Shown piece after piece: positions 46,028-55,734 of a stretch of 64,000 nucleotides of DNA. The stretch comes from Kocuria sp. cx-455. Lineage in GTDB: Bacteria; Actinomycetota; Actinomycetes; Actinomycetales; Micrococcaceae. The stretch lies in the NCBI RefSeq assembly GCF_014698015.1, contig NZ_JACXBS010000004.1:1-64000 (forward strand). Direction: 5' to 3'. Below the pieces are notes generated by a model. That model did no database searches and had not been told where the DNA came from. It saw only the letters and a list, made by a program, of their open reading frames with translations. The translations under genes were made by a program, and so were the position numbers. Numbering within the stretch: the first letter of the stretch is position 1; each line of letters starts with the position of its first letter.

Positions 46028-46963
46028 GTGACCGACATCTCCCGGCCATCCGACGGGCCGCCCCTGGTGGCCGTGGTCGGCCCCACCGGAACCGGCAAAT
46101 CCGATCTTGCTCTGGCTCTCGCCGAGAGCCTGGACGGCGAGATCATCAACGGGGACGCCCTCCAGTTCTACCGCGGCATGGATATCGGCACGGCCAAACT
46201 CTCGATTGCTGAGCGGCGGGGGATCCCGCACCACCTCCTGGACATCATGGACATCTCGGAGGAAGCCTCGGTTGCCAAGTTCCAGGCGGACGCTCGTGCC
46301 GCCATTGACGACGTCGCCGCGCGCGGCAAGGTGGCGATCCTCGCCGGAGGTTCGGGGTTGTACGTGCGCGCGGCCGTGGACGCCATTGAATTCCCCGGAA
46401 CGGATCCCGTGGTGCGAACACGGCTGGAGACCGAGCTGGCCGCCCAAGGACGCGGCGCGCTCATGGCGCGACTGAGCGACGTCGACCCCCCATCCGCGGC
46501 GCGCGTGAAGGACGACCGTCGCCTGGTTCGCGCGCTGGAGGTCTACGAGGTCACCGGGCGGGCATTCACCTCATTCATGCCCCAGCGCGCCTACGTGCGC
46601 CCCACCGTTCAACTGGGCCTGGACATGGAACGCGAGGTCCTCAACGACCGACTCGCCCGACGCATCGACGCGATGTTGGCGGCGGGCTGGCTCGACGAGG
46701 TGAGCTCACTCGAACGGCAGGGCCTGCGCGAAAGCCCCACCGCGGGCAAGGCACTGGGCTACCCCCAACTCTTGGACGTACTTGCCGGGGGGCGGACATT
46801 GGAAGCTGCCCGTGAGGACACCGTGGTGGCTACCCGGCGCTTCACCAAACGCCAGCGCACGTGGTTCCGCGCAGATCCCCGCGTGCACTGGCTCGACGCC
46901 GCTCACCCCGCAGGCCCGGCCGCACTCGCGCGGGAAGCCGCGGCGCTGCTGCAATCCGCGTAA
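46028..46963 (+). CDS. miaA: tRNA dimethylallyltransferase
   Basis: Adds a dimethylallyl group to A37 of tRNAs reading UNN codons, using DMAPP from the MEP pathway (dxr, ispG here). The 311-residue protein has the P-loop [11 protein letters not shown] (about 19-29) and the [10 protein letters not shown]-type [10 protein letters not shown] motif near the C-terminus. GTG at 46028 begins 1 base after the miaB stop. Confidence 0.96.
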   Translation: MTDISRPSDGPPLVAVVGPTGTGKSDLALALAESLDGEIINGDALQFYRGMDIGTAKLSIAERRGIPHHLLDIMDISEEASVAKFQADARAAIDDVAARGKVAILAGGSGLYVRAAVDAIEFPGTDPVVRTRLETELAAQGRGALMARLSDVDPPSAARVKDDRRLVRALEVYEVTGRAFTSFMPQRAYVRPTVQLGLDMEREVLNDRLARRIDAMLAAGWLDEVSSLERQGLRESPTAGKALGYPQLLDVLAGGRTLEAAREDTVVATRRFTKRQRTWFRADPRVHWLDAAHPAGPAALAREAAALLQSA

Positions 46964-46966
46964 ACT
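46961..46966 (+). promoter_or_regulatory. -10 box giving a likely leaderless dapF
   Basis: TAAACT, overlapping the miaA stop codon, ends 7 bases before the GTG start of dapF. Confidence 0.45.
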
Positions 46967-46973
46967 GTCGGCC

Positions 46974-47918
46974 GTGACTGTAACTGAGGATCGGGGAGTG
47001 AACACCGTGGACTGGCGTGAATTGGTGAACCAAGACGTGGTCAAGGCCCACGGAACCGGAAATGACTTTGTGGTCTTCACGGACGAGAACGGTGAGATCT
47101 CGCTGAGCGCGGACACCGTGGCCGCCGTGTGCGACCGCCACATGGGTCTGGGCGCGGACGGCGTGATTCGCGCGGTCCGGGCGAGCGAGCTGCCGGAGGG
47201 CCGGAAACTCGCGGAACAAGATCCCTCCGTCGAGTGGTTCATGGACTACCGCAACGCGGACGGCTCCATCGCGCAGATGTGCGGCAACGGGGTCCGCGTT
47301 TTTGTGGATCATTTGGTCCGTGAGGGCCTCGTGGAGCTCCCGCAGGGATCGCAGCTGCGGATCGGCACCCGCGCGGGGATACGCTCGGTGGCCCGCACTG
47401 AAGGTGGTTATGCCGTGGACATGGGTCCGTGGAGTTTCATGGCCGGCGAGGACGCACGGGACAGGGGCTCGGACGCTGTGGTCACGACCGACGGTTTGAG
47501 TGTCCCGCGCCCGGGCTTGTCCATCAGCATGGGCAATCCCCACACCGTGGTGGCGCTGTCCGAGGACGACAAGCTGGACCGGCTGGATCTGCGCCATGCG
47601 CCGGTGGTCTCCCCGGAGCCAGAGGACGGCACCAATGTCGAATTCGTGGTGCCGGTGGACCACGAGGACACCGAGGTCGGTCGGATCCACATGCGGGTGT
47701 TCGAACGAGGCGTGGGAGAAACCCACTCGTGCGGTACCGGAGCGTGCGCCGCCGCCGCGGCAACTCGATTCTGGGGCGGCGCCGAGGCCCCGGACCGCTG
47801 GTTGGTGGACGTGCCCGGAGGCGTGGTGTCCGTGACGTTCGTGCCGGCCCCGGACGGTACCGAGCATGTTGTGCTGGCCGGTCCCACTCGGGTGGTCGCC
47901 CGCGCGGTCCTGGTGTAG
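46974..47918 (+). CDS. dapF: Diaminopimelate epimerase
   Basis: Converts LL- to meso-diaminopimelate, the precursor of lysine and of peptidoglycan cross-links. The 314-residue product carries both catalytic cysteines, in ADGSIAQMCGNGVR (about 90) and THSCGTGACAAAAA (about 250). The start is GTG 46974 (MTVTEDRG); longer reading frames run into miaA. Completes, with dapA and dapB, three dap genes in this window. Confidence 0.96.
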   Translation: MTVTEDRGVNTVDWRELVNQDVVKAHGTGNDFVVFTDENGEISLSADTVAAVCDRHMGLGADGVIRAVRASELPEGRKLAEQDPSVEWFMDYRNADGSIAQMCGNGVRVFVDHLVREGLVELPQGSQLRIGTRAGIRSVARTEGGYAVDMGPWSFMAGEDARDRGSDAVVTTDGLSVPRPGLSISMGNPHTVVALSEDDKLDRLDLRHAPVVSPEPEDGTNVEFVVPVDHEDTEVGRIHMRVFERGVGETHSCGTGACAAAAATRFWGGAEAPDRWLVDVPGGVVSVTFVPAPDGTEHVVLAGPTRVVARAVLV

Positions 47919-47920
47919 TC

Positions 47921-47961
47921 GTAGCGGTTCCGGCCTGCGGTTCCGGGAATGACGGCGCTAC
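47921..47961. repeat. Short repeats between convergent dapF and methyltransferase
   Basis: GTAGCG (47921) pairs with CGCTAC (47956-47961), and inside is a direct repeat of GCGGTTCCGG (47924 and 47938). This may be a weak two-way terminator; there is no T tract. Confidence 0.3.
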
Positions 47962-48581
47962 CGCGCGCGTTCCACCCTTAGTATCCGGAAACCCTTGTCC
48001 GTGCCCGCGCGTTCGATCGTGAACTCTGCTTCATCGAGGACCGTGCCGAGCCAACGCTGAAGGGAATCGCCCCCCAGGTTTTTCTGCACCACCAACCAGG
48101 CGGTTCCACCGGGGGCCAGACGAGGCAGCCACGTCAGTAAGATGCCGTGCAGCGCGTCCTTGCCCACCCGAATGGGCGGGTTGGACCACACGGTGTCGAA
48201 CTGACGTCCCTCGGGCACATCCTCCGGCCGGTAGGTCTCCACACGGGTCAGTCCGTGGGTCTGGGCATTGCGGCGTGTGAGTTCCAGGCTGCGGTCGTTG
48301 ACATCGACGGCGGTCACGGTGGCTTCCGGATCCGCCAAACCCATGGCCAGGGTCAACGGGCCCCAGCCACAGCCGATGTCCAAGAAGTGATGACCGTGCG
48401 GATCGGGGACGTTGCGTAACAGCGCGGCGGTTCCCTTGTCCAGGCCGCCGGGGGAGAACACCCCGGCGGCGGTACGAACCCGCACCTCGCGGCCCCTCAG
48501 GTCCACCGAAATCTGCCGAGGCTTCTCCGGCAGGGACGGGTCGGTCACGAAGTAGTGCTGAGGGTGCGGTTCTGTGGCCAT
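47958..48581 (-). CDS. RsmC-like class I methyltransferase
   Basis: A 207-residue SAM-dependent methyltransferase. The SAM-binding DIGCGWGPLTLA (about 63-74) and the catalytic NPP motif in WSNPPIRVGKDALH (about 133-146) mark the RsmC/RlmG family that methylates guanine N2 in rRNA. It consists of the catalytic half only, as in many Gram-positives. It is divergent from hflX. Confidence 0.9.
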   Translation of the reverse strand: MATEPHPQHYFVTDPSLPEKPRQISVDLRGREVRVRTAAGVFSPGGLDKGTAALLRNVPDPHGHHFLDIGCGWGPLTLAMGLADPEATVTAVDVNDRSLELTRRNAQTHGLTRVETYRPEDVPEGRQFDTVWSNPPIRVGKDALHGILLTWLPRLAPGGTAWLVVQKNLGGDSLQRWLGTVLDEAEFTIERAGTDKGFRILRVERAR

Positions 48582-48626
48582 GGCTCCACATGCTATCGCT
48601 CAGTGCCCCGTGTCGGGGTGCGGCGA

Positions 48627-48632
48627 TAGACT
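48627..48632 (+). promoter_or_regulatory. Candidate -10 box before hflX
   Basis: TAGACT, 36 bases before the hflX ATG. Confidence 0.45.
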
Positions 48633-48667
48633 GAACGAATTACCAGCAGTTGGCAGATCAAGGAATT

Positions 48668-50317
48668 ATGACTGAATCTCACCGCCCCGAAGACTCCCAA
48701 CACCGTGCTCCGGTGAACTCCGGAGAGCCCTCGGGTGCCGATCTCGAAGACGTCGTCGCCAGGGTCCTGGCTCGCGCCCGTGCCCAGCAAGAACCGGCCA
48801 TCTTCCGAGACGCCGCAGAGGACGCGTCCGAGCATCGCCGCGACACCCTGGGCCGCGCCCGAGAGCTCCACGACGAAGATCCGCACTTCTCCGACGCCGA
48901 CGGCGAGCAGCAAGACCTCGCCGAACGTCACGCCCTGCGCCGTGTTGCCGGGCTGTCCACCGAACTCGAAGACGTCACCGAGGTCGAATACCGCCAGCTG
49001 CGGCTGGAACGAGTGGTACTGGCGGGGCTGTGGTCCGCGGGAACGCTCGGAGACGCTGAGAACTCACTGCGCGAACTGGCCGCGCTCGCGGAGACTGCCG
49101 GTTCGGAGGTCATGGACGGAATGCTCCAGCGTCGCGTGACTCCGGACCCCGGCACGTACCTGGGGTCGGGCAAGGCAATCGAACTGCGAGACGTCGTTGC
49201 GGCGACCGGTGCTGACACCGTGGTCGTGGACGCCGAGCTCGCACCCTCACAGCGCCGCGCCCTGGAGGACGTTGTCAAGGTCAAGGTCATTGATCGCACC
49301 GGCCTGATCCTGGACATTTTCGCCCAGCACGCCAAGTCCAAGGAGGGCAAGGCCCAGGTCGAATTGGCCCAGCTGGAATACATGCTTCCCCGCCTGCGCG
49401 GCTGGGGTGAGTCCCTGTCCCGTCAGGCCGGTGGTCGTGCGGCGGCCGGTGAGGGCATCGGTTCCCGCGGTCCGGGTGAAACCAAGATCGAGCTCGACCG
49501 GCGCAGGATCCGCCAGCGCATGTCCAAACTCCGTCGCGAGATCGAGGCCATGAAACCGGCCCGTGAAACCAAGCGGCTCAACCGCAAACGTTTTTCGGTG
49601 CCGTCCGTGGCCATTGCCGGCTACACCAACGCCGGGAAGTCGTCGCTGCTCAACCGCCTCACGGACGCCGGTGTGCTCGTGGAGAACGCGCTGTTCGCCA
49701 CGCTGGATCCCACCGTGCGCAAGGCGGAAACCCCGGACGGCATCGGCTACACGCTCTCGGACACCGTGGGTTTCGTGCGCTCGCTGCCCACTCAATTGGT
49801 CGAAGCCTTCCGCTCCACGCTGGAGGAAGTCGCCGACGCGGACGTGATCGTCCACGTGGTGGATGCCTCTCACCCGGACCCCGAGGGTCAGCTCAAAGCC
49901 GTCCGCGACGTCCTCACGGACGTGGGCGCGACCGACATCCCGGAAATCGTGGCTCTCAACAAGGCTGACGTCGCGGATCCCGTGGTGCTGGGTCGACTCC
50001 TCAACCATGAGAGCCCTTCCGTGGCCGTCTCCGCTCGAACGGGAGAGGGCATTGCGGATCTCAAACAGCTGATCTCACGGGCCATTCCCCGTCCGGATCA
50101 CGAACTGGATCTGCTGATTCCCTACGTTCACGGTGAGGTGGTCTCGCGGCTGCACGCCCAGGACGCGGAGATCCTGCGCACGGAACACACCGAGGACGGC
50201 ACCCGCCTGCGAGTGCGCGTGCGGGGGAGCCTTGTCGCGGAACTCGAGCCGTACCGGCTAGGAGCGGCGCCATCGGGGGACACCGACAAGCCCGAACCCG
50301 GCGTGGAAACCGCATAG
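48668..50317 (+). CDS. hflX: Ribosome-associated GTPase HflX
   Basis: Ribosome-splitting GTPase linked to stress rescue and, in some bacteria, to antibiotic resistance. The 549-residue protein has an acidic N-terminal extension (about 1-110), the HflX domain (GTYLGSGKAIEL), a GRGPGE-type linker and the G domain with GYTNAGKSSLL (about 318). ATG 48668 is preferred over an upstream in-frame TTG because AAGGA directly precedes it. Confidence 0.96.
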   Translation: MTESHRPEDSQHRAPVNSGEPSGADLEDVVARVLARARAQQEPAIFRDAAEDASEHRRDTLGRARELHDEDPHFSDADGEQQDLAERHALRRVAGLSTELEDVTEVEYRQLRLERVVLAGLWSAGTLGDAENSLRELAALAETAGSEVMDGMLQRRVTPDPGTYLGSGKAIELRDVVAATGADTVVVDAELAPSQRRALEDVVKVKVIDRTGLILDIFAQHAKSKEGKAQVELAQLEYMLPRLRGWGESLSRQAGGRAAAGEGIGSRGPGETKIELDRRRIRQRMSKLRREIEAMKPARETKRLNRKRFSVPSVAIAGYTNAGKSSLLNRLTDAGVLVENALFATLDPTVRKAETPDGIGYTLSDTVGFVRSLPTQLVEAFRSTLEEVADADVIVHVVDASHPDPEGQLKAVRDVLTDVGATDIPEIVALNKADVADPVVLGRLLNHESPSVAVSARTGEGIADLKQLISRAIPRPDHELDLLIPYVHGEVVSRLHAQDAEILRTEHTEDGTRLRVRVRGSLVAELEPYRLGAAPSGDTDKPEPGVETA

Positions 50318-50319
50318 GT

Positions 50320-52380
50320 ATGGCAGACCCGTTCATTGACGAGACCGGGCGGGACATTTCGGACATTCGGCCCGAAACCCTGCCCGGAGCCGAGGATTCC
50401 CTCGCGCTCCTGGACGCCGCCGTGACCGCCATGGGTGGGCAGCGGCGGGAGGGACAGCGGTTCATGACCGCCAAGGTGGCCGAGGCGCTGGACTCGCGCA
50501 AGCACCTGCTGGTTCAAGCGGGCACGGGCACGGGCAAATCGCTCGCCTACCTGGTTCCGGTGTTCGAACACGCTCAGACCGCTGACAAGCCCGTGATCAT
50601 TTCCACGGCAACCTTGGCGCTGCAGTCGCAGGTCACCGGCCGTGACGTGCCGCGCGTGCTCGACGCCGTCGAGGAACACCTGGAGCACCGGCCCAACGTC
50701 GCGCTGCTCAAGGGTCGCTCGAATTACGCGTGCCTGCACAAAATAGGCGGTGGTTACCCCACCGACGACGACGCCGCTCTGTTCCATCTCGCCGAGCCGG
50801 CCGGTTCCGCCCGGACCGGTGACACCGCGGTGGGTAAGTTGGGCCAGCAGGTCAAGCGACTGCGGGAATGGGTCGAGTCCACCGAGACCGGTGACCGTGA
50901 CGATGTGCAGCCCGGTGTCTCCGATGCGGCCTGGCGGCAGGTGTCCGTCACCGCGCGCGAATGCATCGGACGCAAATGCCCCCTGATCGAGGAATGCTTT
51001 GCGGAGAAGGCGCGGTTGGCCGCCGGCGAGGCGGATGTGGTGATCACCAATCACGCGTTATTGGCCATCAACGCTTTCGAGGGATTGGCCGTGTTGCCCG
51101 AACACGACGTGGTGGTCGTGGACGAGGCTCACGAATTGCAGGACCGAGTGACCGGGGCGGTCACGGGCGCGCTGTCCGGTGCGGCCGTGCGAGCCGCTGC
51201 CAGCGGGGTGCGCAAGCACACCGCCGCTGCGCACGAAGACTTGGACAAGACCGCGGACGCCTTCGACCGCGCGTTCAACGGTGATCCGAACGGGCTGCTA
51301 CCGCGAGGCTTCACCGAGGAGCAGGTCTATGCGGTGCGCGGCGTTCAGGACGCTGCCCGCGCCGGGCTCAGTGCCACCAAGGGTGATTCCAACGCGGAGG
51401 ACGCCGGCCGACATGCCGCGCGTTCCCGGCTGTCGGAACTTCTGGACACCGCCGATCGGATGCTCGGTGCCAATACGGATCACGATGTCCTCTGGATCTC
51501 CCGGGTGGGCCGCTGGGACCAGTCCTCCGGGTATGTGTCCCCGGATGCGGGGGAGCCGGCAACCCTGAACATTGCTCCGCTCAGTGTGGCTGGTGCCCTT
51601 CGAGAAGGACTCTTCGACGGCCGGACGGTGGTGCTGACGTCGGCCACCCTGGCGGTGGGTTCGTCGTTCTCATCCGTGGCCGGTGCGCTCGGCCTGCAGG
51701 GCGCGGGGGCCCCACCGTGGCGCGGTGTGGACGTGGGAAGCCCGTTCAACTACCCCAAGCAGGGGATCCTGTACGTTGCGCGGCACTTGCCCAAACCGGG
51801 CCGGGGCGTGTCCTCGGACCAGTTGGCGGAACTGGCCGAATTGCTCAGGGCCTCCAACGGTGGCGCCCTGGGGCTGTTCTCATCCCGCCGCGCCGCCGAA
51901 GAGGCCGCCGAGAAGTTGCGTGAGGTGATCGACACCGAGATCCTCTGCCAGGGTGAGGCGTCCTTGCCGTCCCTGGTGAAGGAGTTCACCGATGACCCGG
52001 CTGCCAGCCTGTTCGGGACCATGAGCCTGTGGCAGGGGGTGGACGTGCCCGGCAACTCATGTCGTTTGGTCGTGATCGACCGGATCCCGTTCCCACGGCC
52101 GGACGACCCGCTGGGAACCGCCCGCACCCGTGCGACCGAACGGGCGGGCGGCAACGGGTTCATGGCCGTATCGGCAACGCACGCGGCGGTGAAACTTGCG
52201 CAGGGCGCGGGACGCCTCATTCGTTCAAGTAACGACCGCGGCGTGGTGGCCGTTCTGGATTCGCGACTCGCGACGGCGCGCTACGGCACGTTCCTGACCA
52301 AGTCCCTGCCGCCGCTGTGGCCGACTGCGGACAAAGCCACGGTCCTGGGCGCACTGAAGCGGTTGAGCAGCTCGCAGTAG
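50320..52380 (+). CDS. dinG: DinG-type ATP-dependent DNA helicase
   Basis: A 686-residue superfamily 2, XPD-like helicase. The Walker A AGTGTGKSLAYLVP is at about 66-79, DEAH in VVVDEAHELQD (about 268), and the four iron-sulfur cysteines in NYACLHK and CIGRKCPLIEEC (about 130-230). Motif VI-like QGAGRLIR is near 630. It follows hflX by 2 bases and is convergent with lexA. A role in repair is plausible but I see no SOS box before it. Confidence 0.9.
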   Translation: MADPFIDETGRDISDIRPETLPGAEDSLALLDAAVTAMGGQRREGQRFMTAKVAEALDSRKHLLVQAGTGTGKSLAYLVPVFEHAQTADKPVIISTATLALQSQVTGRDVPRVLDAVEEHLEHRPNVALLKGRSNYACLHKIGGGYPTDDDAALFHLAEPAGSARTGDTAVGKLGQQVKRLREWVESTETGDRDDVQPGVSDAAWRQVSVTARECIGRKCPLIEECFAEKARLAAGEADVVITNHALLAINAFEGLAVLPEHDVVVVDEAHELQDRVTGAVTGALSGAAVRAAASGVRKHTAAAHEDLDKTADAFDRAFNGDPNGLLPRGFTEEQVYAVRGVQDAARAGLSATKGDSNAEDAGRHAARSRLSELLDTADRMLGANTDHDVLWISRVGRWDQSSGYVSPDAGEPATLNIAPLSVAGALREGLFDGRTVVLTSATLAVGSSFSSVAGALGLQGAGAPPWRGVDVGSPFNYPKQGILYVARHLPKPGRGVSSDQLAELAELLRASNGGALGLFSSRRAAEEAAEKLREVIDTEILCQGEASLPSLVKEFTDDPAASLFGTMSLWQGVDVPGNSCRLVVIDRIPFPRPDDPLGTARTRATERAGGNGFMAVSATHAAVKLAQGAGRLIRSSNDRGVVAVLDSRLATARYGTFLTKSLPPLWPTADKATVLGALKRLSSSQ

Positions 52381-52444
52381 TCCCCCTGCCATGACCTGCC
52401 GGCAGGTTGGCGTCACGGATGAGGTGGGCGAACACCGGGGCGGA

Positions 52445-53194
52445 TCACAGGGAGCGGAAAACCGACACGACCTTGCCCATCACGGTGGCGTGATCGCCCA
52501 GGATGGGTTCGTACTGCGTGTTCTGGGGCAACAACCACGTGTGTCCGTCGCGTTGCCGGAAAGTTTTCACCGTGGCCTCGTCGTCCAGTAAAGCCGCCAC
52601 GATCTCACCGTTGACCGCCGTGTTCTGCTGGCGCACCACGACCCAGTCGCCGTCGCAAATGGCGGCATCGATCATGGAGTCACCCGAGACCTTCAGCATG
52701 AACAGGTCACCGTGACCCACGAACTCGCGCGGGATGGAGAACACGTCTTCGACCGACTGCTCAGCCGTGATGGGACCACCGGCGGCGATTCGCCCGACCA
52801 GGGGCACCGATGCCATGGCGCCGTCTGAACTGCTCGCGGGCAACTGATTGATGTTGTGCACCGAGCCGGTGGATGACGTGGCAGCCGGCTCCGCAGTGTG
52901 GGTCTCACCCACTTCCCGGGCCAGTTCGGCCTCGGAGAGGGGACGCAGAACTTCCATGGCGCGGGGGCGCCGCGGGTCCCTGCGGATGTACCCCAGCTTT
53001 TCCAACTGACCCAGCTGATGGGTCACGCTCGACAGGGACGCCAGGCCCACGACGTCGCCAATCTCGCGCATGGACGGCGGGTAGCCGCGCTCACCGATGG
53101 ATCGTTGCACCGCGCCCAGAATGGTGCGCTGGCGAGCGGTCAGTGGCCGCTGTGAACGCGTGGACTCCGAACCGGAGGGGGAAGGTGTGCTCAC
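52445..53194 (-). CDS. lexA: SOS repressor LexA
   Basis: Represses the SOS regulon and is cleaved with RecA* help. The 249-residue protein has the winged-helix domain ([33 protein letters not shown]), the cleavage site Ala-Gly in GRIAAGGPI (about 138), the catalytic Ser in [10 protein letters not shown] (about 173) and Lys in EATVKTF (about 210). GTG at 53194 follows AAAGGA. Two LexA-type boxes lie in the spacer on the far side of its promoter region. Confidence 0.97.
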   Translation of the reverse strand: MSTPSPSGSESTRSQRPLTARQRTILGAVQRSIGERGYPPSMREIGDVVGLASLSSVTHQLGQLEKLGYIRRDPRRPRAMEVLRPLSEAELAREVGETHTAEPAATSSTGSVHNINQLPASSSDGAMASVPLVGRIAAGGPITAEQSVEDVFSIPREFVGHGDLFMLKVSGDSMIDAAICDGDWVVVRQQNTAVNGEIVAALLDDEATVKTFRQRDGHTWLLPQNTQYEPILGDHATVMGKVVSVFRSL

Positions 53195-53345
53195 GAGTTG
53201 GGGTCCTTTCACCGTTTTCCACCGCGGAATCAACCGCGAGGTATGCCGTACCCGCCGAGTTCGATCCGGCCGCTTATGCGTGTCGGAGCTGGTCGATCAA
53301 CTAGTACGGCTGTCGCTTAAAGACTAGTGCCCCCGGAGTGAGGAC

Positions 53346-53361
53346 TCAAACACATGTTCGA
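53346..53361. promoter_or_regulatory. LexA (SOS) box 1
   Basis: TCAAACACATGTTCGA differs from the consensus TCGAACACATGTTCGA at one base. Confidence 0.75.
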
Positions 53362-53412
53362 TTTTTCTCTCGACAAGGTTCGTACACCCGTGCTAGAACT
53401 TAACTCCGGTAT

Positions 53413-53428
53413 TCGAAAACGTGTTCTA
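53413..53428. promoter_or_regulatory. LexA (SOS) box 2
   Basis: TCGAAAACGTGTTCTA matches TCGAACNNNTGTTCGA at most positions; it is 73 bases before the LysM start codon and 52 bases after box 1 ends. Confidence 0.65.
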
Positions 53429-53500
53429 ACACCGGGAAGAGGGTTCGAACACCCCGCCGCTGTATCCCGCGGTCACCGGAGAGATCACCAGGAGGTTGCC

Positions 53501-53860
53501 ATGACCACACGCATCTTGCCCACCAGCGCTCGCAGCATTGCCCGCGCCCCCAAGCTCAATCTCACCCGCCGCGGGCGGCTCGTCTTCATTGGATTGCCCC
53601 TCATGACGGGTGCCGCGGCACTATTGGTGGTCGCCGTCATCTTCTTACTGCCCACCACGGTTCAGGCCACCAGCGACCCGGTGGGTGAACCGGTGACCCA
53701 TACCGTGAGCGTTCAACCCGACCAATCGCTGTGGGAGATCGCATACGCCGCCGACCCGGCGCGCGACACCCGCGAGGTCATGGACGACATCGTGGAGCTC
53801 AACGAATTGGCTTCCTCGGAGATCTCCGCCGGTCAACTGCTGGAGGTCCCCGCACGCTGA
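53501..53860 (+). CDS. SOS-linked LysM membrane protein
   Basis: A 119-residue protein with a basic N-terminus, one membrane helix (about 28-50) and an extracellular LysM domain (about 66-118) that binds peptidoglycan. It is divergent from lexA and has two LexA-type boxes in front. Small LysM or membrane proteins next to lexA, such as YneA in Bacillus and ChiZ (Rv2719c) in Mycobacterium, delay division under DNA damage; a like role here is inference. The ATG follows AGGAGG. ORF sequence further upstream contains no better start. Confidence 0.85.
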   Translation: MTTRILPTSARSIARAPKLNLTRRGRLVFIGLPLMTGAAALLVVAVIFLLPTTVQATSDPVGEPVTHTVSVQPDQSLWEIAYAADPARDTREVMDDIVELNELASSEISAGQLLEVPAR

Positions 53861-53885
53861 ATCGTGCGCAGGCCTCCCCGGCGCT

Positions 53886-53891
53886 TAAGCT
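53886..53891 (+). promoter_or_regulatory. -10 box giving a likely leaderless hisC
   Basis: TAAGCT ends 6 bases before the hisC GTG; the 6 bases AGGGGA could instead act as a ribosome site if transcription starts earlier. Confidence 0.4.
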
Positions 53892-53897
53892 AGGGGA

Positions 53898-55001
53898 GTG
53901 AGCCAAAATCTCGATCGTTTAGAAGCCCTGCCCCTGCGTGAGAACCTCCGGGGCATGTCCCCGTACGGTGCCCCCCAACTCGATGTTGCGGTGGCACTCA
54001 ACACGAACGAGAACACCCATCCCGTTCCACAGCCGGTGGTGGACGCCATCTCCAAGCGCGTTTCGCAGGCCGCCGGGCAGCTCAATCGCTACCCCGATCG
54101 GGAGTTCACGGAACTTCGCACCGCCCTCGCCGGCTATCTGGGACACGGACTGAGGGCGGAAAACCTCTGGGCCGCCAACGGGTCCAACGAGATCTTGCAA
54201 CAAATCCTGCAGGCCTTCGGGGGCCCCGGCCGCTCGGTTCTCACGTTCGTCCCGACCTACTCCATGTACCCGCTGCTCGCCTCCGGCACCGGCACCGAGT
54301 TCATAGCGGGCCGGCGTGCAAAGGACTTCACGTTGTCGGCCGGGTCCGCGGCGCAGCAGGTTCGTGAGCACGCCCCGAACATCGTGTTCCTGTGCTCACC
54401 CAATAACCCCACCGGTACCGCGCTGGGCCTGGACGTGGTTCACGCCGTGTACGAGGCCGCCGCCGAGACCAATTCCATGGTCATTGTGGACGAGGCCTAT
54501 GCGGAATTCGCACGATTCGGCACGCCGTCAGCCTTGACCCTGCTCGAAGGTCGCCCTCGGCTGGTCGTCACCCGCACCATGAGCAAGGCGTTTGCCCTAG
54601 CCGGCGCCCGGCTGGGCTATTTCGCCGCGGCCCCCGAGGTCACGGACGCCATTCGTTTGGTGCGATTGCCCTATCACCTTTCCGCCGTCAGCCAGGCCAC
54701 AGCGCTGGCGGCCCTCGAGCACCATGATGTCCTGCTCGCTACGGTGGAAGACATCAAGATGCAGCGGGACCGCATTGTGGATGACCTCAAACGCCTGGGT
54801 TTCGAACCCGCGGAATCCGATTCCAACTTCGTGTTCTTCGGCGGTATGGAGGACGCCCACCGGATGTGGCAGAACCTCCTGGACCAAGGGGTTCTAGTGC
54901 GCGACGTGGGGATCCCCGGCCACCTGCGGGTCACCGCGGGCACCGAGGATGAGACCACCGCCTTCCTGACCGCGGTGGAGAACTACCTGCACCACGAGTG
55001 A
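53898..55001 (+). CDS. hisC: Histidinol-phosphate aminotransferase
   Basis: PLP enzyme that converts imidazole acetol phosphate to histidinol phosphate. The 367-residue protein has [15 protein letters not shown], the [10 protein letters not shown] motif and the PLP Lys in [18 protein letters not shown] (about 230). The usual partner hisD is not upstream; the LysM/lexA pair is there instead. hisB follows after 115 bases with its own likely promoter. Confidence 0.96.
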   Translation: MSQNLDRLEALPLRENLRGMSPYGAPQLDVAVALNTNENTHPVPQPVVDAISKRVSQAAGQLNRYPDREFTELRTALAGYLGHGLRAENLWAANGSNEILQQILQAFGGPGRSVLTFVPTYSMYPLLASGTGTEFIAGRRAKDFTLSAGSAAQQVREHAPNIVFLCSPNNPTGTALGLDVVHAVYEAAAETNSMVIVDEAYAEFARFGTPSALTLLEGRPRLVVTRTMSKAFALAGARLGYFAAAPEVTDAIRLVRLPYHLSAVSQATALAALEHHDVLLATVEDIKMQRDRIVDDLKRLGFEPAESDSNFVFFGGMEDAHRMWQNLLDQGVLVRDVGIPGHLRVTAGTEDETTAFLTAVENYLHHE

Positions 55002-55053
55002 GCGGCGGGGGAGTCATCCGACGGTCACCGGGCAGGCGCGCCGGACCGCCCAC

Positions 55054-55059
55054 TAGACT
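55054..55059 (+). promoter_or_regulatory. Candidate -10 box before hisB
   Basis: TAGACT, 58 bases before the hisB ATG; no clear -35. Confidence 0.45.
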
Positions 55060-55116
55060 GGACATCGCCGCTGTTTCCGGCGGGCACTTGTAGAAATCGA
55101 GGAGTCACACCCCGTT

Positions 55117-55734
55117 ATGTCCCCAACCAACTCACCTCGTACCGCCGTGGTGGAACGCGTGACCAGCGAATCCACGGTGCGCGTAGAGCTGAACCTGGAC
55201 GGTACCGGCCAGTCCACCATCGAGACCACGGTGCCCTTCTACAACCACATGCTGACGGCGTTGTCCAAGCACTCCCTGATCGACCTCACCGTGCAGGCCC
55301 ACGGGGACACCGACATCGACGTGCATCACACGGTCGAGGACACCGCCATTGTGCTCGGCGACGCCTTTCTGCGGGCACTCGGTGACAAGAGGGGCATCCG
55401 TCGTTTCGGACAGGCCACCATCCCCCTGGATGAGGCACTGGCTTCCGCGGTCGTGGACGTCTCGGGCCGCCCCTACGTGGTGCACACCGGTGAGCCGGAG
55501 GGTCAGCAGTACCACTTGATCGGTGGGCACTTCACCGGTTCCATGACCCGCCACGTCTTCGAGTCCTTCGCCCACCACGCCCAGTTGTGCCTGCACATCG
55601 ACCTCATCCGCGGCCGGGACCCGCACCACATCGTGGAAGCGCAGTTCAAGGCGCTGGCCCGCGCGTTGCGCGAGGCCGTGGAACCCGATTCCCGCATGGC
55701 TGACTCCATTCCATCCACCAAGGGAGCCTTGTGA
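55117..55734 (+). CDS. hisB: Imidazoleglycerol-phosphate dehydratase
   Basis: Dehydrates IGP to imidazole acetol phosphate, the step before HisC. The 205-residue monofunctional form has the two Mn-binding motifs [14 protein letters not shown] (about 66-79) and [13 protein letters not shown] (about 150-162). The hisH GTG overlaps its stop by 4 bases. Confidence 0.97.
   Translation: MSPTNSPRTAVVERVTSESTVRVELNLDGTGQSTIETTVPFYNHMLTALSKHSLIDLTVQAHGDTDIDVHHTVEDTAIVLGDAFLRALGDKRGIRRFGQATIPLDEALASAVVDVSGRPYVVHTGEPEGQQYHLIGGHFTGSMTRHVFESFAHHAQLCLHIDLIRGRDPHHIVEAQFKALARALREAVEPDSRMADSIPSTKGAL

Larger units (their letters stand above)
53195..53500. other. lexA-LysM divergent regulatory spacer
   Basis: 306 bases without a gene. 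It holds two LexA-type boxes, the promoters for lexA and the LysM gene, and a TTCGAAC half site at 53444-53450. An in-frame ORF from 53354 is only the upstream extension of the LysM gene. Confidence 0.6.

Noticed and set aside
50200-50320. SOS box before dinG
   Set aside because: The name suggests damage induction, but no sequence near the dinG start resembles the LexA boxes seen at recA and lexA.
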